DNA of 64,000 nucleotides. It comes from Sulfitobacter sp. D7. GTDB lineage: Bacteria > Pseudomonadota > Alphaproteobacteria > Rhodobacterales > Rhodobacteraceae. The position numbers and the translations under genes were made by a program. Position 1 is the stretch's first letter; the number at the start of each line of letters is the position of its first letter. The notes under the pieces are model-generated. The model did no database searches, had not been told where the DNA came from, and saw only the letters and a list, made by a program, of their open reading frames with translations. Positions 35,666-45,480 of the stretch are shown one piece after another. The stretch spans positions 1,612,001-1,676,000 of the forward strand of contig NZ_CP020694.1 in NCBI RefSeq assembly GCF_003611275.1. Direction: 5' to 3'.

Positions 35666-36115
35666 ATGACCGTGAAACCCCGCATCATCATCTCAAGCGA
35701 CCATGCCGACATCGCCCTGCGCCAAGACATCGCGCGCCATGTGGCCGAGCTCGGTTTTGAGGTCGAAGACATCGGCCCGGCAACGGCAGAGAGCACGGAT
35801 TACCCCAAACACGGCGAAGCCGCCGCACGACGCATCGCAGCAGGGGAGTTCGACCTTGGCATCCTGATCTGCGGCACGGGGCAGGGCATCATGATGGCGG
35901 CCAATAAGGTCAAGGGCATTCGCTGCGGCGTCTGTGCCGATACCTTTTCGGCCAAGATGATCCGGGCGCATAACGACGCGAATATGCTGTCGATGGGCGC
36001 GCGGGTGATTGGGGGCGGGCTTGCGCTTGAGATCGTGGATGCCTTTCTTGATACCGAGTTTGAAGGCGGGCGTCATGGCCGCCGCGTCGATATGATCACG
36101 GCGATTGAAGACTGA
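35666..36115 (+). CDS. rpiB: Ribose 5-phosphate isomerase B
   Basis: RpiB interconverts ribose 5-phosphate and ribulose 5-phosphate in the pentose phosphate pathway, matching tkt nearby. The 149-residue protein has the IISSDHADI start, the anion-hole motif ICGTGQGIMMAANK and the HNDANMLSMGARVIG segment. Length is normal. It is a single gene on the opposite strand from tkt and ends at a strong bidirectional terminator. Confidence 0.92.
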   Translation: MTVKPRIIISSDHADIALRQDIARHVAELGFEVEDIGPATAESTDYPKHGEAAARRIAAGEFDLGILICGTGQGIMMAANKVKGIRCGVCADTFSAKMIRAHNDANMLSMGARVIGGGLALEIVDAFLDTEFEGGRHGRRVDMITAIED

Positions 36116-36234
36116 GGTTAAGGTGCTGCCGGGGCGCGCCCGTTTGGGGTGCGTTCGGGGCGGTTTTCGACACCGATTTTGCAGGGCGCTATCGCTGGTG
36201 GTGCTGCGCGGGGCGCCTGCAGGTGCCGGACAAA

Positions 36235-36272
36235 AAAACACCCCGGAGGGCCAAGCCGCTCCGGGGTGTTTT
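36235..36272. terminator. Bidirectional terminator between rpiB and grxD
   Basis: AAAACACCCCGGAG (36235-36248) pairs perfectly with CTCCGGGGTGTTTT (36259-36272) around a 10-base loop. The A-run and T-run serve both strands, and the flanking genes are convergent. Confidence 0.92.
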
Positions 36273-36291
36273 CGTCTAACCTGTGGTCGCT

Positions 36292-36654
36292 TTAACCGTT
36301 GGCTTCGCGGATCTTATCCGCAGCGTCCTTATCAAAGGTCACGCCATTCTCGGCAAAGAGCGTGTCCAACTCGCCCGAGAGCGTCATCTCGGTGATGATG
36401 TCACAGCCACCGACAAACTCGCCCTTGACGTAAAGCTGGGGAATGGTCGGCCAGTCAGAAAATTCCTTGATGCCCTGACGCAGGCCTTCGTCGGCCAGAA
36501 CGTTCACATCGGCAAAGTTAACGCCCATGTAGTTCAGCACCCCGGCCACGCGGCTGGAGAAACCGCACTGCGGCATTTCCTTGGTGCCTTTCATAAACAG
36601 AACCACGTCGTTTTTGGTGATTTGTTCTTTGATCTGGTTGGCGGCATCGCTCAT
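36292..36654 (-). CDS. grxD: Monothiol glutaredoxin (Grx4 type)
   Basis: The 120-residue protein has the CGFS active site (C30) in [15 protein letters not shown] and the glutathione-binding [23 protein letters not shown] glutaredoxins carry [2Fe-2S] clusters and form complexes with BolA. It starts 1 base after the stop of a small membrane protein gene and two genes after bolA, so the three are one operon and the BolA-Grx partnership is mirrored in gene order. Confidence 0.95.
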   Translation of the reverse strand: MSDAANQIKEQITKNDVVLFMKGTKEMPQCGFSSRVAGVLNYMGVNFADVNVLADEGLRQGIKEFSDWPTIPQLYVKGEFVGGCDIITEMTLSGELDTLFAENGVTFDKDAADKIREANG

Positions 36655-36655
36655 G

Positions 36656-37000
36656 TCATTTGTCCTTCGTATCTGATTTCTTGAACGCAGCGTGATAGCG
36701 CCGCGCATAGGTTTCATCGTCGGCCCAGGGCTTCACATCCAACTCGGCCCCGCCGAGAAAGAAACCGCCCCGTTTCTTCGTCCAATTCGTCTGCCCACGC
36801 TCAAGGCTCTCATTGCGCCGGGCGGTGCTGGCCACGGCATCCAGATCCAGTGCCTCCATCCCCAGCGGCACTTTGCCGGTCTCAGGGCGCGGAGGCTGGC
36901 GTTGCGCCAGCGGCACATGCCGCCCGCGTCGCGCACGGTGTTGGGCATAGGCGGTGGCGGCGATCCCGCCCAGTACAACCGCTGCGGCCCAGCCCCACAT
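36656..37000 (-). CDS. Small N-terminally anchored protein between bolA and grxD (unknown)
   Basis: The 114-residue protein has one N-terminal transmembrane helix ([19 protein letters not shown]), then a basic, proline-containing linker and a polar domain with [21 protein letters not shown] and [17 protein letters not shown]. It lies 3 bp after bolA and 1 bp before grxD, so it is co-translated with an Fe-S trafficking pair. I do not recognise a family. A link to Fe-S or redox metabolism is inferred from context only. Confidence 0.75.
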   Translation of the reverse strand: MWGWAAAVVLGGIAATAYAQHRARRGRHVPLAQRQPPRPETGKVPLGMEALDLDAVASTARRNESLERGQTNWTKKRGGFFLGGAELDVKPWADDETYARRYHAAFKKSDTKDK

Positions 37001-37003
37001 CGC

Positions 37004-37240
37004 TTAATCCGGCGTCCGTGTGGTCAGCGCCAGCGCATGTAGATCACCGTTCGATCCGTCCATCTTGCCCTTAAGGGCCGCATAGACGGCGCGCTGTTGC
37101 TGCACCCGGTTCATACCACGGAAGCTTTCGTCAACGACCATGGCCGCCATATGCACACCATCATTGCCTTCGACGGTGATCTTGGCGTCCGGAAAGGAAG
37201 CGCGGATCAGGTCTTCGATTTCGCTGGCTTGCATGGGCAT
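37004..37240 (-). CDS. bolA: BolA family protein
   Basis: The ATG at 37240 follows GGAG. The 78-residue protein is a single BolA domain: IEDLIRASFPDAKITVEG, then the helix-turn part with SFRGMNRVQQQRAVYAALK, including a histidine near VHMAAM. BolA proteins bind Fe-S clusters with CGFS glutaredoxins and may act on DNA. It heads the bolA-membrane protein-grxD operon. Confidence 0.93.
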   Translation of the reverse strand: MPMQASEIEDLIRASFPDAKITVEGNDGVHMAAMVVDESFRGMNRVQQQRAVYAALKGKMDGSNGDLHALALTTRTPD

Positions 37241-37382
37241 GGGGTGGCTCCGAGTGTTGTGATATCTTGGCCTAGATGTAGTGCCGCACTGCGCTGCGTG
37301 CAAGGCGAAGGCTTGTGCCGTTCTCGCATTGACCTTTGGCCGCTAAGCAACACACTCTGCCCCCGATAGGAAAGGAAACCAG

Positions 37383-38342
37383 ATGGACCGGATCCCCGAA
37401 CAAGCGCTGAATTGGGCCGAGGCCGGACAGCCCGTGGCGTTGGCCACGGTGGTGGAGACATGGGGCTCTGCCCCGCGCCGCGCGGGGGCGCAGCTGGTGG
37501 TGGCGGGCGATGGCACGATGATGGGCTCGGTCTCGGGCGGTTGTGTCGAAGGCGCGGTGGTGGTTGAGGCGCTGGAAGCGCTGGAGGACGGGCGCACGCG
37601 GCTACTGGAATACGGTGTCAGCGACGGTGATGCCTTTGCCGTTGGTCTGGCCTGCGGCGGCACAATCAAAGTGCTGGTGGAGCCAGTCGGGCCTGAGGCG
37701 TTGCCCCTTGAGATGTTGCGCGAATTGGTTGCGAAACGCGCAAGCCGGAAAGCGGTGGCCTATGAGGTTGCGCTTGACGGCAGCACCCGGCACCTGACCC
37801 ACGACGGGCACTCAGACCGCTTCCGGCGAGACCGCTCGGGGGTGGAGGAAGACAGCAGGCGTTTCATTGCCATCCACAACCCGCCGCTGCGGCTGGTGAT
37901 TGTCGGCGCGGTGCATATCGCGCAGCATCTGGTGCATATGGCGGGGGAGGCTGGGTTTGATCCGATTGTCGTCGACCCGCGCGAAGCTTTTGGCTCAGCC
38001 GTGCGCTTCCCCGACTGCCGCGTGATGAACGATTGGCCCGATGCCGCGCTGCGCGAGATTGGCCTTGATACCCGCTCCGCCGTTGTTTTGCTGACCCATG
38101 ACCCCAAACTCGACGATCCGGCGCTGCATGTGGCGCTTGGGTCAGAGGCCTTCTATATCGGCGCGCTCGGCTCGACCCGAACACAGGCCAGCCGCCTTGC
38201 GCGGTTGGAAGAGGCGGGCATGGCCCCGGATCAGGCTGCACGGATCCACGGGCCGGTCGGTCTCGACATTGGTGCTGCCAGCCCTGCCGAGATCGCCGTG
38301 TCGATCCTCGCTCAAATGATCCAAAGCCTGCGTCGGCCATGA
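37383..38342 (+). CDS. XdhC family molybdenum-hydroxylase maturation protein
   Basis: XdhC-type proteins bind molybdenum cofactor, help sulfurate it, and insert it into xanthine dehydrogenase-like enzymes. The 319-residue protein has the N-terminal XdhC_CoxI domain (TVVETWGSAPRRAGAQ, SVSGGCVEGAVV, GLACGGTIKVLVEP) and a C-terminal Rossmann-like domain (LVIVGAVHIAQHLVHMA, IGALGSTRTQASRL). It overlaps the next gene by 4 bases and leads a cluster that ends in coxSLM, so it probably matures that enzyme. Confidence 0.92.
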   Translation: MDRIPEQALNWAEAGQPVALATVVETWGSAPRRAGAQLVVAGDGTMMGSVSGGCVEGAVVVEALEALEDGRTRLLEYGVSDGDAFAVGLACGGTIKVLVEPVGPEALPLEMLRELVAKRASRKAVAYEVALDGSTRHLTHDGHSDRFRRDRSGVEEDSRRFIAIHNPPLRLVIVGAVHIAQHLVHMAGEAGFDPIVVDPREAFGSAVRFPDCRVMNDWPDAALREIGLDTRSAVVLLTHDPKLDDPALHVALGSEAFYIGALGSTRTQASRLARLEEAGMAPDQAARIHGPVGLDIGAASPAEIAVSILAQMIQSLRRP

Positions 38343-39340
38343 GGTTCGGCCCGGTTCCTTTAAGCGATGCCCTTAACGCGACGCTGGCGCATTCCGTGGC
38401 CGTTGCAGAGGGGCGTCTGCGCAAGGGGCGGGTGTTGGAGCAGCCCGATATCGAAGCGCTTTCGGCTGCAGGCATCGAAGAGGTGATCGTCGCCCGGCTC
38501 GACCCCGGCGACATTGACGAAAACGCCGGTGCTGCCAAATTGGCCCAAGCGCTCTGTGGTCCGGGTCTTCGGATGTCGAAACCCTTCACCGGGCGGGTAA
38601 ACCTGCTTTCCGATGGGCCGGGTGTGGTGGTGATGGACCGCGCGGCGCTGGAGGCGGTCAACGCGGTGCATCCGATGATCACGCTGGCCACGGTACCGCC
38701 CCATCAACAGATGGGCGAGAACGGCATGGTGGCGACAATCAAGATCATATCCTACGCCGTGCCTGCCGAGGCGGTGGCGACCGCCTGCGCGGCTGCGGGA
38801 GAGGGCGCGCTGCGCCTTGCGCCACCCGTCTTGCGCAATGCGACACTTATCATTACCGATGTCCCCGGCGGCGCCGGAGAGAAGGGCCGCGCGGCGGTGG
38901 AGGGGCGGCTGAAAGCCCTGAACGTGACGCTGAAAGATGCCACAACGGTCCCTCATCGCACCGCCCCGCTGGCCAAGGCCATTGCCGCAGCCCAGACCGA
39001 TCTGATCCTCATCCTCACCGCCTCGGCCACCTCAGACATCAATGACATCGCCCCGTCGGCCTTGCGCCATGCAGGCGGCGAAGTGACACGGTTTGGCATG
39101 CCGGTGGACCCCGGCAACCTGCTTTTTCTCGGCCATCTGGGCGCCCGTGCTGTGATTGGCCTGCCGGGATGTGCCCGCTCGCCTGCGCTTAATGGTGCGG
39201 ATTGGGTGCTGTCGCGGCTGGTTTGCGGCATTCCGGTCACCAGCGCGGATATCGCGGGCATGGGGGTGGGTGGATTGCTCAAGGAAATTCCAACCCGTCC
39301 GCAGCCGCGAAACCCCGGCAAAAGCGCAGGCGGCAGCTGA
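38339..39340 (+). CDS. Molybdopterin-binding (MoeA/MogA-like) protein
   Basis: The 333-residue soluble protein has a C-terminal molybdopterin-binding fold (LIITDVPGGAGEKGRAAV, LILTASATSDINDIAPSAL, GNLLFLGHLGARAVIGLPGCARS). In many relatives this part is fused to a MobA-like nucleotidyltransferase, giving about 540 residues as I remember; here that domain is absent and the protein simply ends. It is coupled to xdhC by an ATGA overlap and precedes coxS by 86 bp. A role in cofactor supply to CoxL is likely. Confidence 0.82.
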   Translation: MRFGPVPLSDALNATLAHSVAVAEGRLRKGRVLEQPDIEALSAAGIEEVIVARLDPGDIDENAGAAKLAQALCGPGLRMSKPFTGRVNLLSDGPGVVVMDRAALEAVNAVHPMITLATVPPHQQMGENGMVATIKIISYAVPAEAVATACAAAGEGALRLAPPVLRNATLIITDVPGGAGEKGRAAVEGRLKALNVTLKDATTVPHRTAPLAKAIAAAQTDLILILTASATSDINDIAPSALRHAGGEVTRFGMPVDPGNLLFLGHLGARAVIGLPGCARSPALNGADWVLSRLVCGIPVTSADIAGMGVGGLLKEIPTRPQPRNPGKSAGGS

Positions 39341-39426
39341 GAAAAAGCCCTCGGAAAATATATGTTCTCAACTAGGGCTTGTCGTGCTTAACTGCCTCTA
39401 ACAAGCGTCAGACTGGGAGGAAGAAC

Positions 39427-39912
39427 ATGACACAGGTCAATATGACCGTGAACGGCAAACCCGCGTCAGGGGAGGTCGAAGGCCGCACGCTGCTGGTGCA
39501 TTTCCTACGCGATGATCTGGAACTTACCGGGACTCATGTGGGCTGTGACACCAGCCAATGCGGGGCCTGTGTGGTTCATGTGAATGGCAATGCGGTCAAA
39601 GCCTGCACCATGTTCGCGATTGAGGCTGACGGCGCCGAAGTCGACACCATCGAAGGGCAGGCGGCCCCAGATGGCACGCTCAACACCATCCAGCAGGCGT
39701 TTCAGGATCACCACGGGCTGCAATGCGGATTTTGCACGCCGGGCATGGTGATGTCGGCGGCAGCCCTGCTCAAGGACAACCCCAAGCCGAGCGAGGCCGA
39801 GGTGCGCCACTACCTTGACGGCAACATCTGCCGCTGCACCGGGTATCATAACATCGTCAAAGCGATCATGGCCGCCAGTGGTCAGGACGTCAGCGCGCTG
39901 GCGGCAGAGTAA
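39427..39912 (+). CDS. coxS: CO-dehydrogenase-type [2Fe-2S] small subunit
   Basis: GGGAGGA precedes the ATG at 39427. The 161-residue protein has an N-terminal plant-ferredoxin-like cluster ([12 protein letters not shown] and a later C) and a C-terminal helical cluster domain ([10 protein letters not shown] and [10 protein letters not shown]). It passes electrons from the molybdenum site of the large subunit to FAD in the medium subunit. It is the first of coxS-L-M, 115 bp ahead of coxL. Confidence 0.93.
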   Translation: MTQVNMTVNGKPASGEVEGRTLLVHFLRDDLELTGTHVGCDTSQCGACVVHVNGNAVKACTMFAIEADGAEVDTIEGQAAPDGTLNTIQQAFQDHHGLQCGFCTPGMVMSAAALLKDNPKPSEAEVRHYLDGNICRCTGYHNIVKAIMAASGQDVSALAAE

Positions 39913-40027
39913 ATCCAAGAACAGCGTCACGCAGAGCAGACCGGTGATGGCGGAGGGAGGACCACCAGAACCGGGCGCCGCGTGACAGATCAGGTGCATC
40001 CGCACCGCCACCAAACGGGAGGACGTT

Positions 40028-42403
40028 ATGCCTAAGGATCTTGAACCGACGCGCGGAATTGGCGCCAGCAGCAAACGACGGGAGGACATTCGCTTTCTCA
40101 CCGGGTCGGGGCGCTACACGGATGATATTAACCTGCGCCGCCAGACCCATGTGTTTTTCCTGCGCTCCGACGTGGCGCATGGGCGGCTGACGGGGGTCGA
40201 TACCTCTGCCGCCGAAGACATGCCCGGCGTGCTGAAGATTTTCACCGGCGCGGATTTTGCCGAAATCGGCGGGATGCCCTGTGGCTGGCAGATCACCGAT
40301 AAACATGGCCAACCCATGCAAGAGCCGAAGCACCCGGTGCTGGCCCACGAAAAGGTCCGCCATGTGGGGGAACCAATCGCCGCCGTGGTGGCGGAGACTT
40401 TGGCACAGGCGCGCGATGCTGCTGAGGCAATCGTCGTAGACATTGACGAGTTGCCCGCCGTGGTGAACATGAAAGACGCAGTCAAAGGCGATGCGCCCAA
40501 GGTGCATGACGATCTGACCAGCAACCTGTGCTATGACTGGGGTTTCGTTGAGGAAAACAAAGACGCGGTGAACAAGGCCTTTGAGGAGGCCCACCATGTC
40601 ACCACGCTGGAACTGGTCAACAACCGCCTTGTGGCCAACCCGATGGAGCCGCGCGTGGCCATCGGCGAGTACGACCGCTCGGCTGGCGATTATACGCTCT
40701 ATACCACCAGCCAGAACCCGCATGTGATCCGCCTGCTGATGGGCGCCTTTGTGCTGGGCATCCCCGAGCATAAGCTGCGCGTTGTGGCCCCGGATGTGGG
40801 CGGCGGTTTCGGCACCAAGATTTTCCACTACCAAGAAGAAGCCTTTTGCACCTTTGCCGCCAAGGCGGTGGGGCGTCCGGTAAAATGGACCTCCAGCCGG
40901 TCGGAGGCTTTCATGTCGGATGCCCATGGCCGCGACCATGTGACCAAGATCGAACTGGCGCTGGATGCCGACAACAATTTCACCGCGCTGCGCACCGATA
41001 CCTACGCCAATATGGGCGCCTATCTTTCGACCTTCGCGCCTTCGGTGCCGACGTGGCTGCATGGCACACTGATGGCCGGAAACTATAAAACACCGCTGAT
41101 CTACGTGAATGTTAAGGCGGTCTTTACCAATACCGTGCCAGTAGACGCCTACCGCGGTGCCGGGAGGCCCGAGGCGACCTATCAGCTGGAGCGTCTGATC
41201 GACAAGGCCGCGCATGAGCTGAAGGTCGACCCGATCAAACTGCGCCGTCAGAACTTCGTGACGGAGTTTCCCTATGCCACTCCGGTGGCGGTGGAATATG
41301 ACACGGGCGACTACAACGCCACGATGGACAAGCTCGAAGAGATCGCTGACCACGCGGGCTTTGAGGCGCGGCGCAAGGAAAGCGAATCCAAAGGCAAGCT
41401 GCGCGGCTTCGGTGTGAACTGTTATATCGAGGCTTGCGGCATCGCACCTTCGAACCTTGTCGGCCAACTTGGTGCACGTGCGGGCCTGTATGAAAGCGCC
41501 ACGGTGCGGGTCAACGCGACCGGCGGGCTGGTTGTCATGACCGGCAGCCACAGCCACGGGCAGGGGCATGAGACCTCTTTTGCGCAAGTGGTGGCCGATA
41601 TGATTGGCATTGATGAGAATATGGTCGAGATCGTCCATGGCGACACGGCGCGCACGCCCATGGGCATGGGCACCTATGGCTCACGCTCGCTGGCCGTGGG
41701 CGGCAGCGCCATGGTTCGGGCGACGGAAAAGATCATCGCCAAGGCCAAAAAGATCGCCAGCCACCTGCTCGAAGCCTCGGAAGGGGATATCGAGTTGAAG
41801 GATGGGGCCTTCAGCGTGGCAGGCACCGACAAATCCGTGGCTTGGGGCGATGTGACGCTGGCGGCCTACGTGCCACATAATTACCCGCTGGAGGAGATCG
41901 AACCGGGGCTGGAGGAGACGGCCTTCTACGATCCGTCGAACTTTACCTATCCCGCAGGCGCCTATGCCTGCGAGGTCGAGCTTGATCCCGAAACCGGGCA
42001 TGTCACGGTCGAGCGGTTCACCGCAGCCGATGACTTTGGCAACGTCGTGAACCCGATGATCGTCACAGGCCAAGTGCATGGCGGTTTGGCACAAGGCATC
42101 GGCCAGGCACTGCTGGAAAACTGCGCCTATGACGAGGACGGCCAATTGCTAAGCGCCTCTTATATGGATTACGCGATGCCGCGCGCCAGCGATCTGCCGT
42201 TCTATGACGTGGATCACTCCTGCCAGACGCCCTGCACCCACAACCCCTTGGGCGTCAAAGGCTGCGGGGAGGCGGGGGCGATTGGCTCGCCGCCTGCTGT
42301 GGTAAACGCGGTGCTCGACGCCATGCGCTCGGGCGGCAAGGACATCGGCCATATCGACATGCCGGTCAGCCCCGCGCGGGTTTGGGAGGCGATGAATGGC
42401 TGA
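40028..42403 (+). CDS. coxL: Form II CoxL-like molybdenum hydroxylase large subunit
   Basis: The 791-residue subunit holds the molybdopterin cytosine dinucleotide site. Family blocks include [44 protein letters not shown] and [16 protein letters not shown]. The active-site loop reads AYRGAGR, the form II signature, not the AYxCSFR of proven (form I) CO dehydrogenase. So it is a xanthine-oxidase-family hydroxylase whose substrate may not be CO. coxS precedes and coxM follows it by 71 bp. Confidence 0.92.
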   Translation: MPKDLEPTRGIGASSKRREDIRFLTGSGRYTDDINLRRQTHVFFLRSDVAHGRLTGVDTSAAEDMPGVLKIFTGADFAEIGGMPCGWQITDKHGQPMQEPKHPVLAHEKVRHVGEPIAAVVAETLAQARDAAEAIVVDIDELPAVVNMKDAVKGDAPKVHDDLTSNLCYDWGFVEENKDAVNKAFEEAHHVTTLELVNNRLVANPMEPRVAIGEYDRSAGDYTLYTTSQNPHVIRLLMGAFVLGIPEHKLRVVAPDVGGGFGTKIFHYQEEAFCTFAAKAVGRPVKWTSSRSEAFMSDAHGRDHVTKIELALDADNNFTALRTDTYANMGAYLSTFAPSVPTWLHGTLMAGNYKTPLIYVNVKAVFTNTVPVDAYRGAGRPEATYQLERLIDKAAHELKVDPIKLRRQNFVTEFPYATPVAVEYDTGDYNATMDKLEEIADHAGFEARRKESESKGKLRGFGVNCYIEACGIAPSNLVGQLGARAGLYESATVRVNATGGLVVMTGSHSHGQGHETSFAQVVADMIGIDENMVEIVHGDTARTPMGMGTYGSRSLAVGGSAMVRATEKIIAKAKKIASHLLEASEGDIELKDGAFSVAGTDKSVAWGDVTLAAYVPHNYPLEEIEPGLEETAFYDPSNFTYPAGAYACEVELDPETGHVTVERFTAADDFGNVVNPMIVTGQVHGGLAQGIGQALLENCAYDEDGQLLSASYMDYAMPRASDLPFYDVDHSCQTPCTHNPLGVKGCGEAGAIGSPPAVVNAVLDAMRSGGKDIGHIDMPVSPARVWEAMNG

Positions 42404-42474
42404 GCGCCTTGGCCTACTGAAAAGTGTATGGGACAAAGAGGCGACGCACGGGCGGCCTCTGGGAAGGATGAAAG

Positions 42475-43263
42475 ATGTATGAATTCGAAGTAGAGTGCCC
42501 CAGCAGCGTGGCGGATGCGGTCAAGGCCTTGGGGCAGGAAGACGCGCAACCGCTGAGCGGGGGGCAGACGCTGATCCCGACGCTGAAGGCGCGGCTGGCG
42601 ATGCCCTCGGTTCTGGTGTCGCTGGCGGGGATTGATGCGTTGAAAGGCGTGGAAATGCGCGATGGCGCGCTTTGGATTGGCGGCGGCACGACCCACGCGA
42701 CCGTCATGCGCGAGGCCGCGGAAAGCTATCCCGCCTTGGCCAGCCTCGCCGCGCGGATCGGTGACCCGGCGGTACGCAACCGCGGCACGATCGGCGGATC
42801 GCTTGCCAATAACGACCCCTCTGCCTGCTATCCCGCCGGGGCCTTGGCCAGCGGAGCGACGATTGAAACCGACCGGCGCGAAATTGCGGCTGATGACTAT
42901 TTTCAGGGCATGTTCACCACCGCCTTGGAAGAAGGGGAGATCGTGACCGGCGTGCGCTTTCCCATTCCGCAGGCCGCGCATTACGAGAAGTTCATCCAAC
43001 CCGCCTCACGCTTTCCGCTGGTCGCGGCCTATGTGGCCCGGTTCAGTGATGGAGTGCGCGTGGCGATCACCGGCGCGTCGAACGATGGTGTCTTCCGCTG
43101 GACGGAGGCCGAAGCCGCTTTGTCTGGCCGGTTTGAGGCTGGTGCCTTAGAGGGGCTCACCCTCGGTTCGGATGATATGATCAGTGATCTGCACGGCAGC
43201 GGCGCCTACCGCGCGCATCTTTGCGGCGTGATGACCCGCCGCGCTGTCGCAGCCATCGCCTGA
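42475..43263 (+). CDS. coxM: FAD-binding medium subunit of the CoxSLM-type hydroxylase
   Basis: The 262-residue protein has the FAD-binding motifs LSGGQTLIP and RNRGTIGGSLANNDP and a C-terminal CO-dehydrogenase flavoprotein domain. It accepts electrons from CoxS. It is the last gene of the cluster and is followed within 30 bp by a rho-independent terminator. The S-L-M order is common for form II clusters, as I recall. Confidence 0.93.
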   Translation: MYEFEVECPSSVADAVKALGQEDAQPLSGGQTLIPTLKARLAMPSVLVSLAGIDALKGVEMRDGALWIGGGTTHATVMREAAESYPALASLAARIGDPAVRNRGTIGGSLANNDPSACYPAGALASGATIETDRREIAADDYFQGMFTTALEEGEIVTGVRFPIPQAAHYEKFIQPASRFPLVAAYVARFSDGVRVAITGASNDGVFRWTEAEAALSGRFEAGALEGLTLGSDDMISDLHGSGAYRAHLCGVMTRRAVAAIA

Positions 43264-43290
43264 TAGTCGATAACACTTTGTAAACCTTTG

Positions 43291-43320
43291 CCGCGTCCCC
43301 GAATGGGGGCGCGGTATTTT
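43291..43320 (+). terminator. Terminator of the cox cluster
   Basis: CCGCGTCCCC (43291-43300) pairs with GGGGGCGCGG (43305-43314), one G-U pair included, around GAAT, followed by TATTTT. It ends the xdhC-coxSLM unit. Confidence 0.85.
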
Positions 43321-43425
43321 CATGGGATAAGGTATTGATATTGGATAGCGGAACCAGCGCCCCCATTATGCGTTGGGTGACAAGCGCTGCCCGAACGGCG
43401 TTCCCGTAATAATGAGGACGTGAAC

Positions 43426-45369
43426 ATGAAAAACCTACTGAGATCTACGACTTCGCTGGGTCTGAGCCTTGCATTGGCCTTCCCGCATGGCGCTTTCGCT
43501 CAGGAGCAGAATCTGGCCGAATGCGGCCCCGTGGGCGAAGCGACAGAGTTTCCCTGCGCATTTGACGATCAAACGGTAGAGAACGCCGAAGAGTTGCGCG
43601 TCATCGCCGGGCTGAGCGCTGATGCGGAAGCTTCGGCGGAAGTGGAAGCCGAAGCGGAAGCTGAAGTTGAAACCGAGGCCGAAGCGGAACCCGGTTCTGT
43701 CTTGGGTCAAGCCGCTGATGCGGTTGAGTCCACTGGCGATGCCGCCGCTGCCGCTGTAGACAGCGCGGTTGAACAGGCCGACGAAGCTGCTGATGCCGCA
43801 GAGGCGCAAGCTGAAGCTGCCGCCGAAGCTGCGTCGGAAGCCGAGGCCGAGGCGACTGCTGAAGCCGAAGTTGACGAAGAGGTAGAGGCCGAAGCGGAAG
43901 CAGAAGCAGAGGTTGAGCAAGAGGTCGAAGCCGAACCCGTCGTCGAGCAAGAGGCTGAAGTTGAAGCCGAGACCATGCAGGACGCGGAAGTTGAGGCCGA
44001 GGTCGAAACCACTGCAGAAGCCGAAGAAACTGCTGATACAGCCGTCGAGACCACCGAGCCGGTAGAAACCACCGAGCCTGTCGAAAGCGAGCTGGAGGCC
44101 GAAACTGCGACCGAAGCAGAAACGGTCCAGAATGACGAAGCTGCTGCCACAACCGCTCAGGATGCGGAATCCGACGCCGAAATGAGCGGCGAAGCGGTGG
44201 GCGAAGAAGACAACGCTGGTCTGACCGAAGAGCAGATCCAAGCCCGTGAAGAGCGCCGCGAAGCCCGCCGTGCCGAGCGCCGCGAAGAGCGTCGTGAGGA
44301 ACGCCGTGCCGAGCGTGAGGCCGCCGCAGCTGCGGCTGCCGCTGCTGCCGAAAACGATGCGGAAGCAGAAGTAGTGACCGAAGAAGTTACCGAAGAGGAC
44401 GTGCGTACCTCGGACGAAGATTTCGACACCAAAGTGACCGCCGCCGGCGAAGCCGAAGCAGCGGCCTCAAACGATGACGACAGCGGGCTGTCGGACTTCG
44501 AGAAAGCCTTGCTGCTTGGCCTTGGCGCCGTGGCCGTGGGGTCGGTGCTGAACAACGGTGAAAAGATCGTCAGCCGTTCCGGTGACCGTGTGGTTGTTCA
44601 AGACGACACTGGTGAGCTGCGTGTTCTGAAGGACGACAATGCGCTGCTGCGTCGCCCCGGCGATGAAGTGCAAACGCAGACCTTCGACGACGGCTCCACC
44701 CGTACCATCGTGACCAAGAGCGATGGCAGCCGGGTTGAGACCATTCGTTCGCGCGATGGTACCGTGTTGCGCCGCACCAACTTTGACGCACAGGGCCGCG
44801 AGTACGTACTTGTGGATGACCTTGTCGAAGAGCGTGAAGTTGTGGTGAACGACCTGCCGCAGGTTCAGGAAACCCAGCAAGCTCAGCGCGCCAGCACGCA
44901 AGACGAAGCGGCGCTGCGTCAGGCACTGCAGACGGAATTGCGCAACGATCAGGGGCGGACATTCTCCCTGCGTCAGGTGCGCGAAATCCGTGAGGTGCGC
45001 TCTCTCGCGCCGCAGTTGGAATTGGACGCCGTGCGCTTCCCCACAGGCTCCGCTGCGATCCAGCCTGAGCAGGCCCGTTCGCTTGCCAATATCGGCACCA
45101 CACTGCGTGACCTGATCCAAAAGGATCCGCGCACCGTGATCCTTGTCGAAGGGCATACGGATGCGGTTGGCGATGCGAGCTACAACCTCGCCCTGTCGGA
45201 CCGCCGTGCAGAGACCGTTGCACTGGCTCTGACGGAGTACTTCGATGTACCGCCTGCCAACCTGATCACGCAGGGCTACGGCGAAAGCCAGCTGCGCGTG
45301 CCGACGACGTCAGCGGAACCTGCGAACCGCCGTGCGGTCGTGCGGAACATTACCGGTCTGCTGCGTTAA
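43426..45369 (+). CDS. OmpA-family protein with long acidic and Arg-Glu low-complexity regions
   Basis: The ATG at 43426 follows GAGG; a GTG 6 bp upstream is less likely. The 647-residue product has a signal peptide ending AFA-QE. A Glu/Ala/Val-rich acidic tract follows (about 65-255), then a mixed-charge block (REERREARRAERREERREER, about 275-300) and a hydrophobic stretch (FEKALLLGLGAVAVGSVL). A beta-rich linker leads to a C-terminal OmpA peptidoglycan-binding domain (about 530-640, LVEGHTDAVGDASYNLALSD RRAE). It probably anchors to the cell wall; the low-complexity part is of unknown use. It ends at a strong terminator. Confidence 0.85.
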   Translation: MKNLLRSTTSLGLSLALAFPHGAFAQEQNLAECGPVGEATEFPCAFDDQTVENAEELRVIAGLSADAEASAEVEAEAEAEVETEAEAEPGSVLGQAADAVESTGDAAAAAVDSAVEQADEAADAAEAQAEAAAEAASEAEAEATAEAEVDEEVEAEAEAEAEVEQEVEAEPVVEQEAEVEAETMQDAEVEAEVETTAEAEETADTAVETTEPVETTEPVESELEAETATEAETVQNDEAAATTAQDAESDAEMSGEAVGEEDNAGLTEEQIQAREERREARRAERREERREERRAEREAAAAAAAAAAENDAEAEVVTEEVTEEDVRTSDEDFDTKVTAAGEAEAAASNDDDSGLSDFEKALLLGLGAVAVGSVLNNGEKIVSRSGDRVVVQDDTGELRVLKDDNALLRRPGDEVQTQTFDDGSTRTIVTKSDGSRVETIRSRDGTVLRRTNFDAQGREYVLVDDLVEEREVVVNDLPQVQETQQAQRASTQDEAALRQALQTELRNDQGRTFSLRQVREIREVRSLAPQLELDAVRFPTGSAAIQPEQARSLANIGTTLRDLIQKDPRTVILVEGHTDAVGDASYNLALSDRRAETVALALTEYFDVPPANLITQGYGESQLRVPTTSAEPANRRAVVRNITGLLR

Positions 45370-45389
45370 GCAGACCTACCCCTAAAATG

Positions 45390-45421
45390 AAAACGCCCCC
45401 GGAGCGATCCGGGGGCGTTTT
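45390..45421. terminator. Bidirectional terminator between the OmpA-family gene and infC
   Basis: AAAACGCCCCCGGA (45390-45403) pairs perfectly with TCCGGGGGCGTTTT (45408-45421) around a GCGA (GNRA) tetraloop. The flanking genes converge. Confidence 0.93.
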
Positions 45422-45480
45422 GCGTTATGGGCTGTAAGATGATCAATCGGGCCCGCCGTGCGGACCCGACATAGAGCGGA

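Noticed and set aside
36105..36395. A plus-strand frame of 96 codons after rpiB
   Set aside because: It runs straight through the strong bidirectional terminator and into grxD antisense.
39890..41638. A 582-codon minus-strand frame opposite coxL
   Set aside because: Antisense shadow of coxL without recognisable motifs or a good start.
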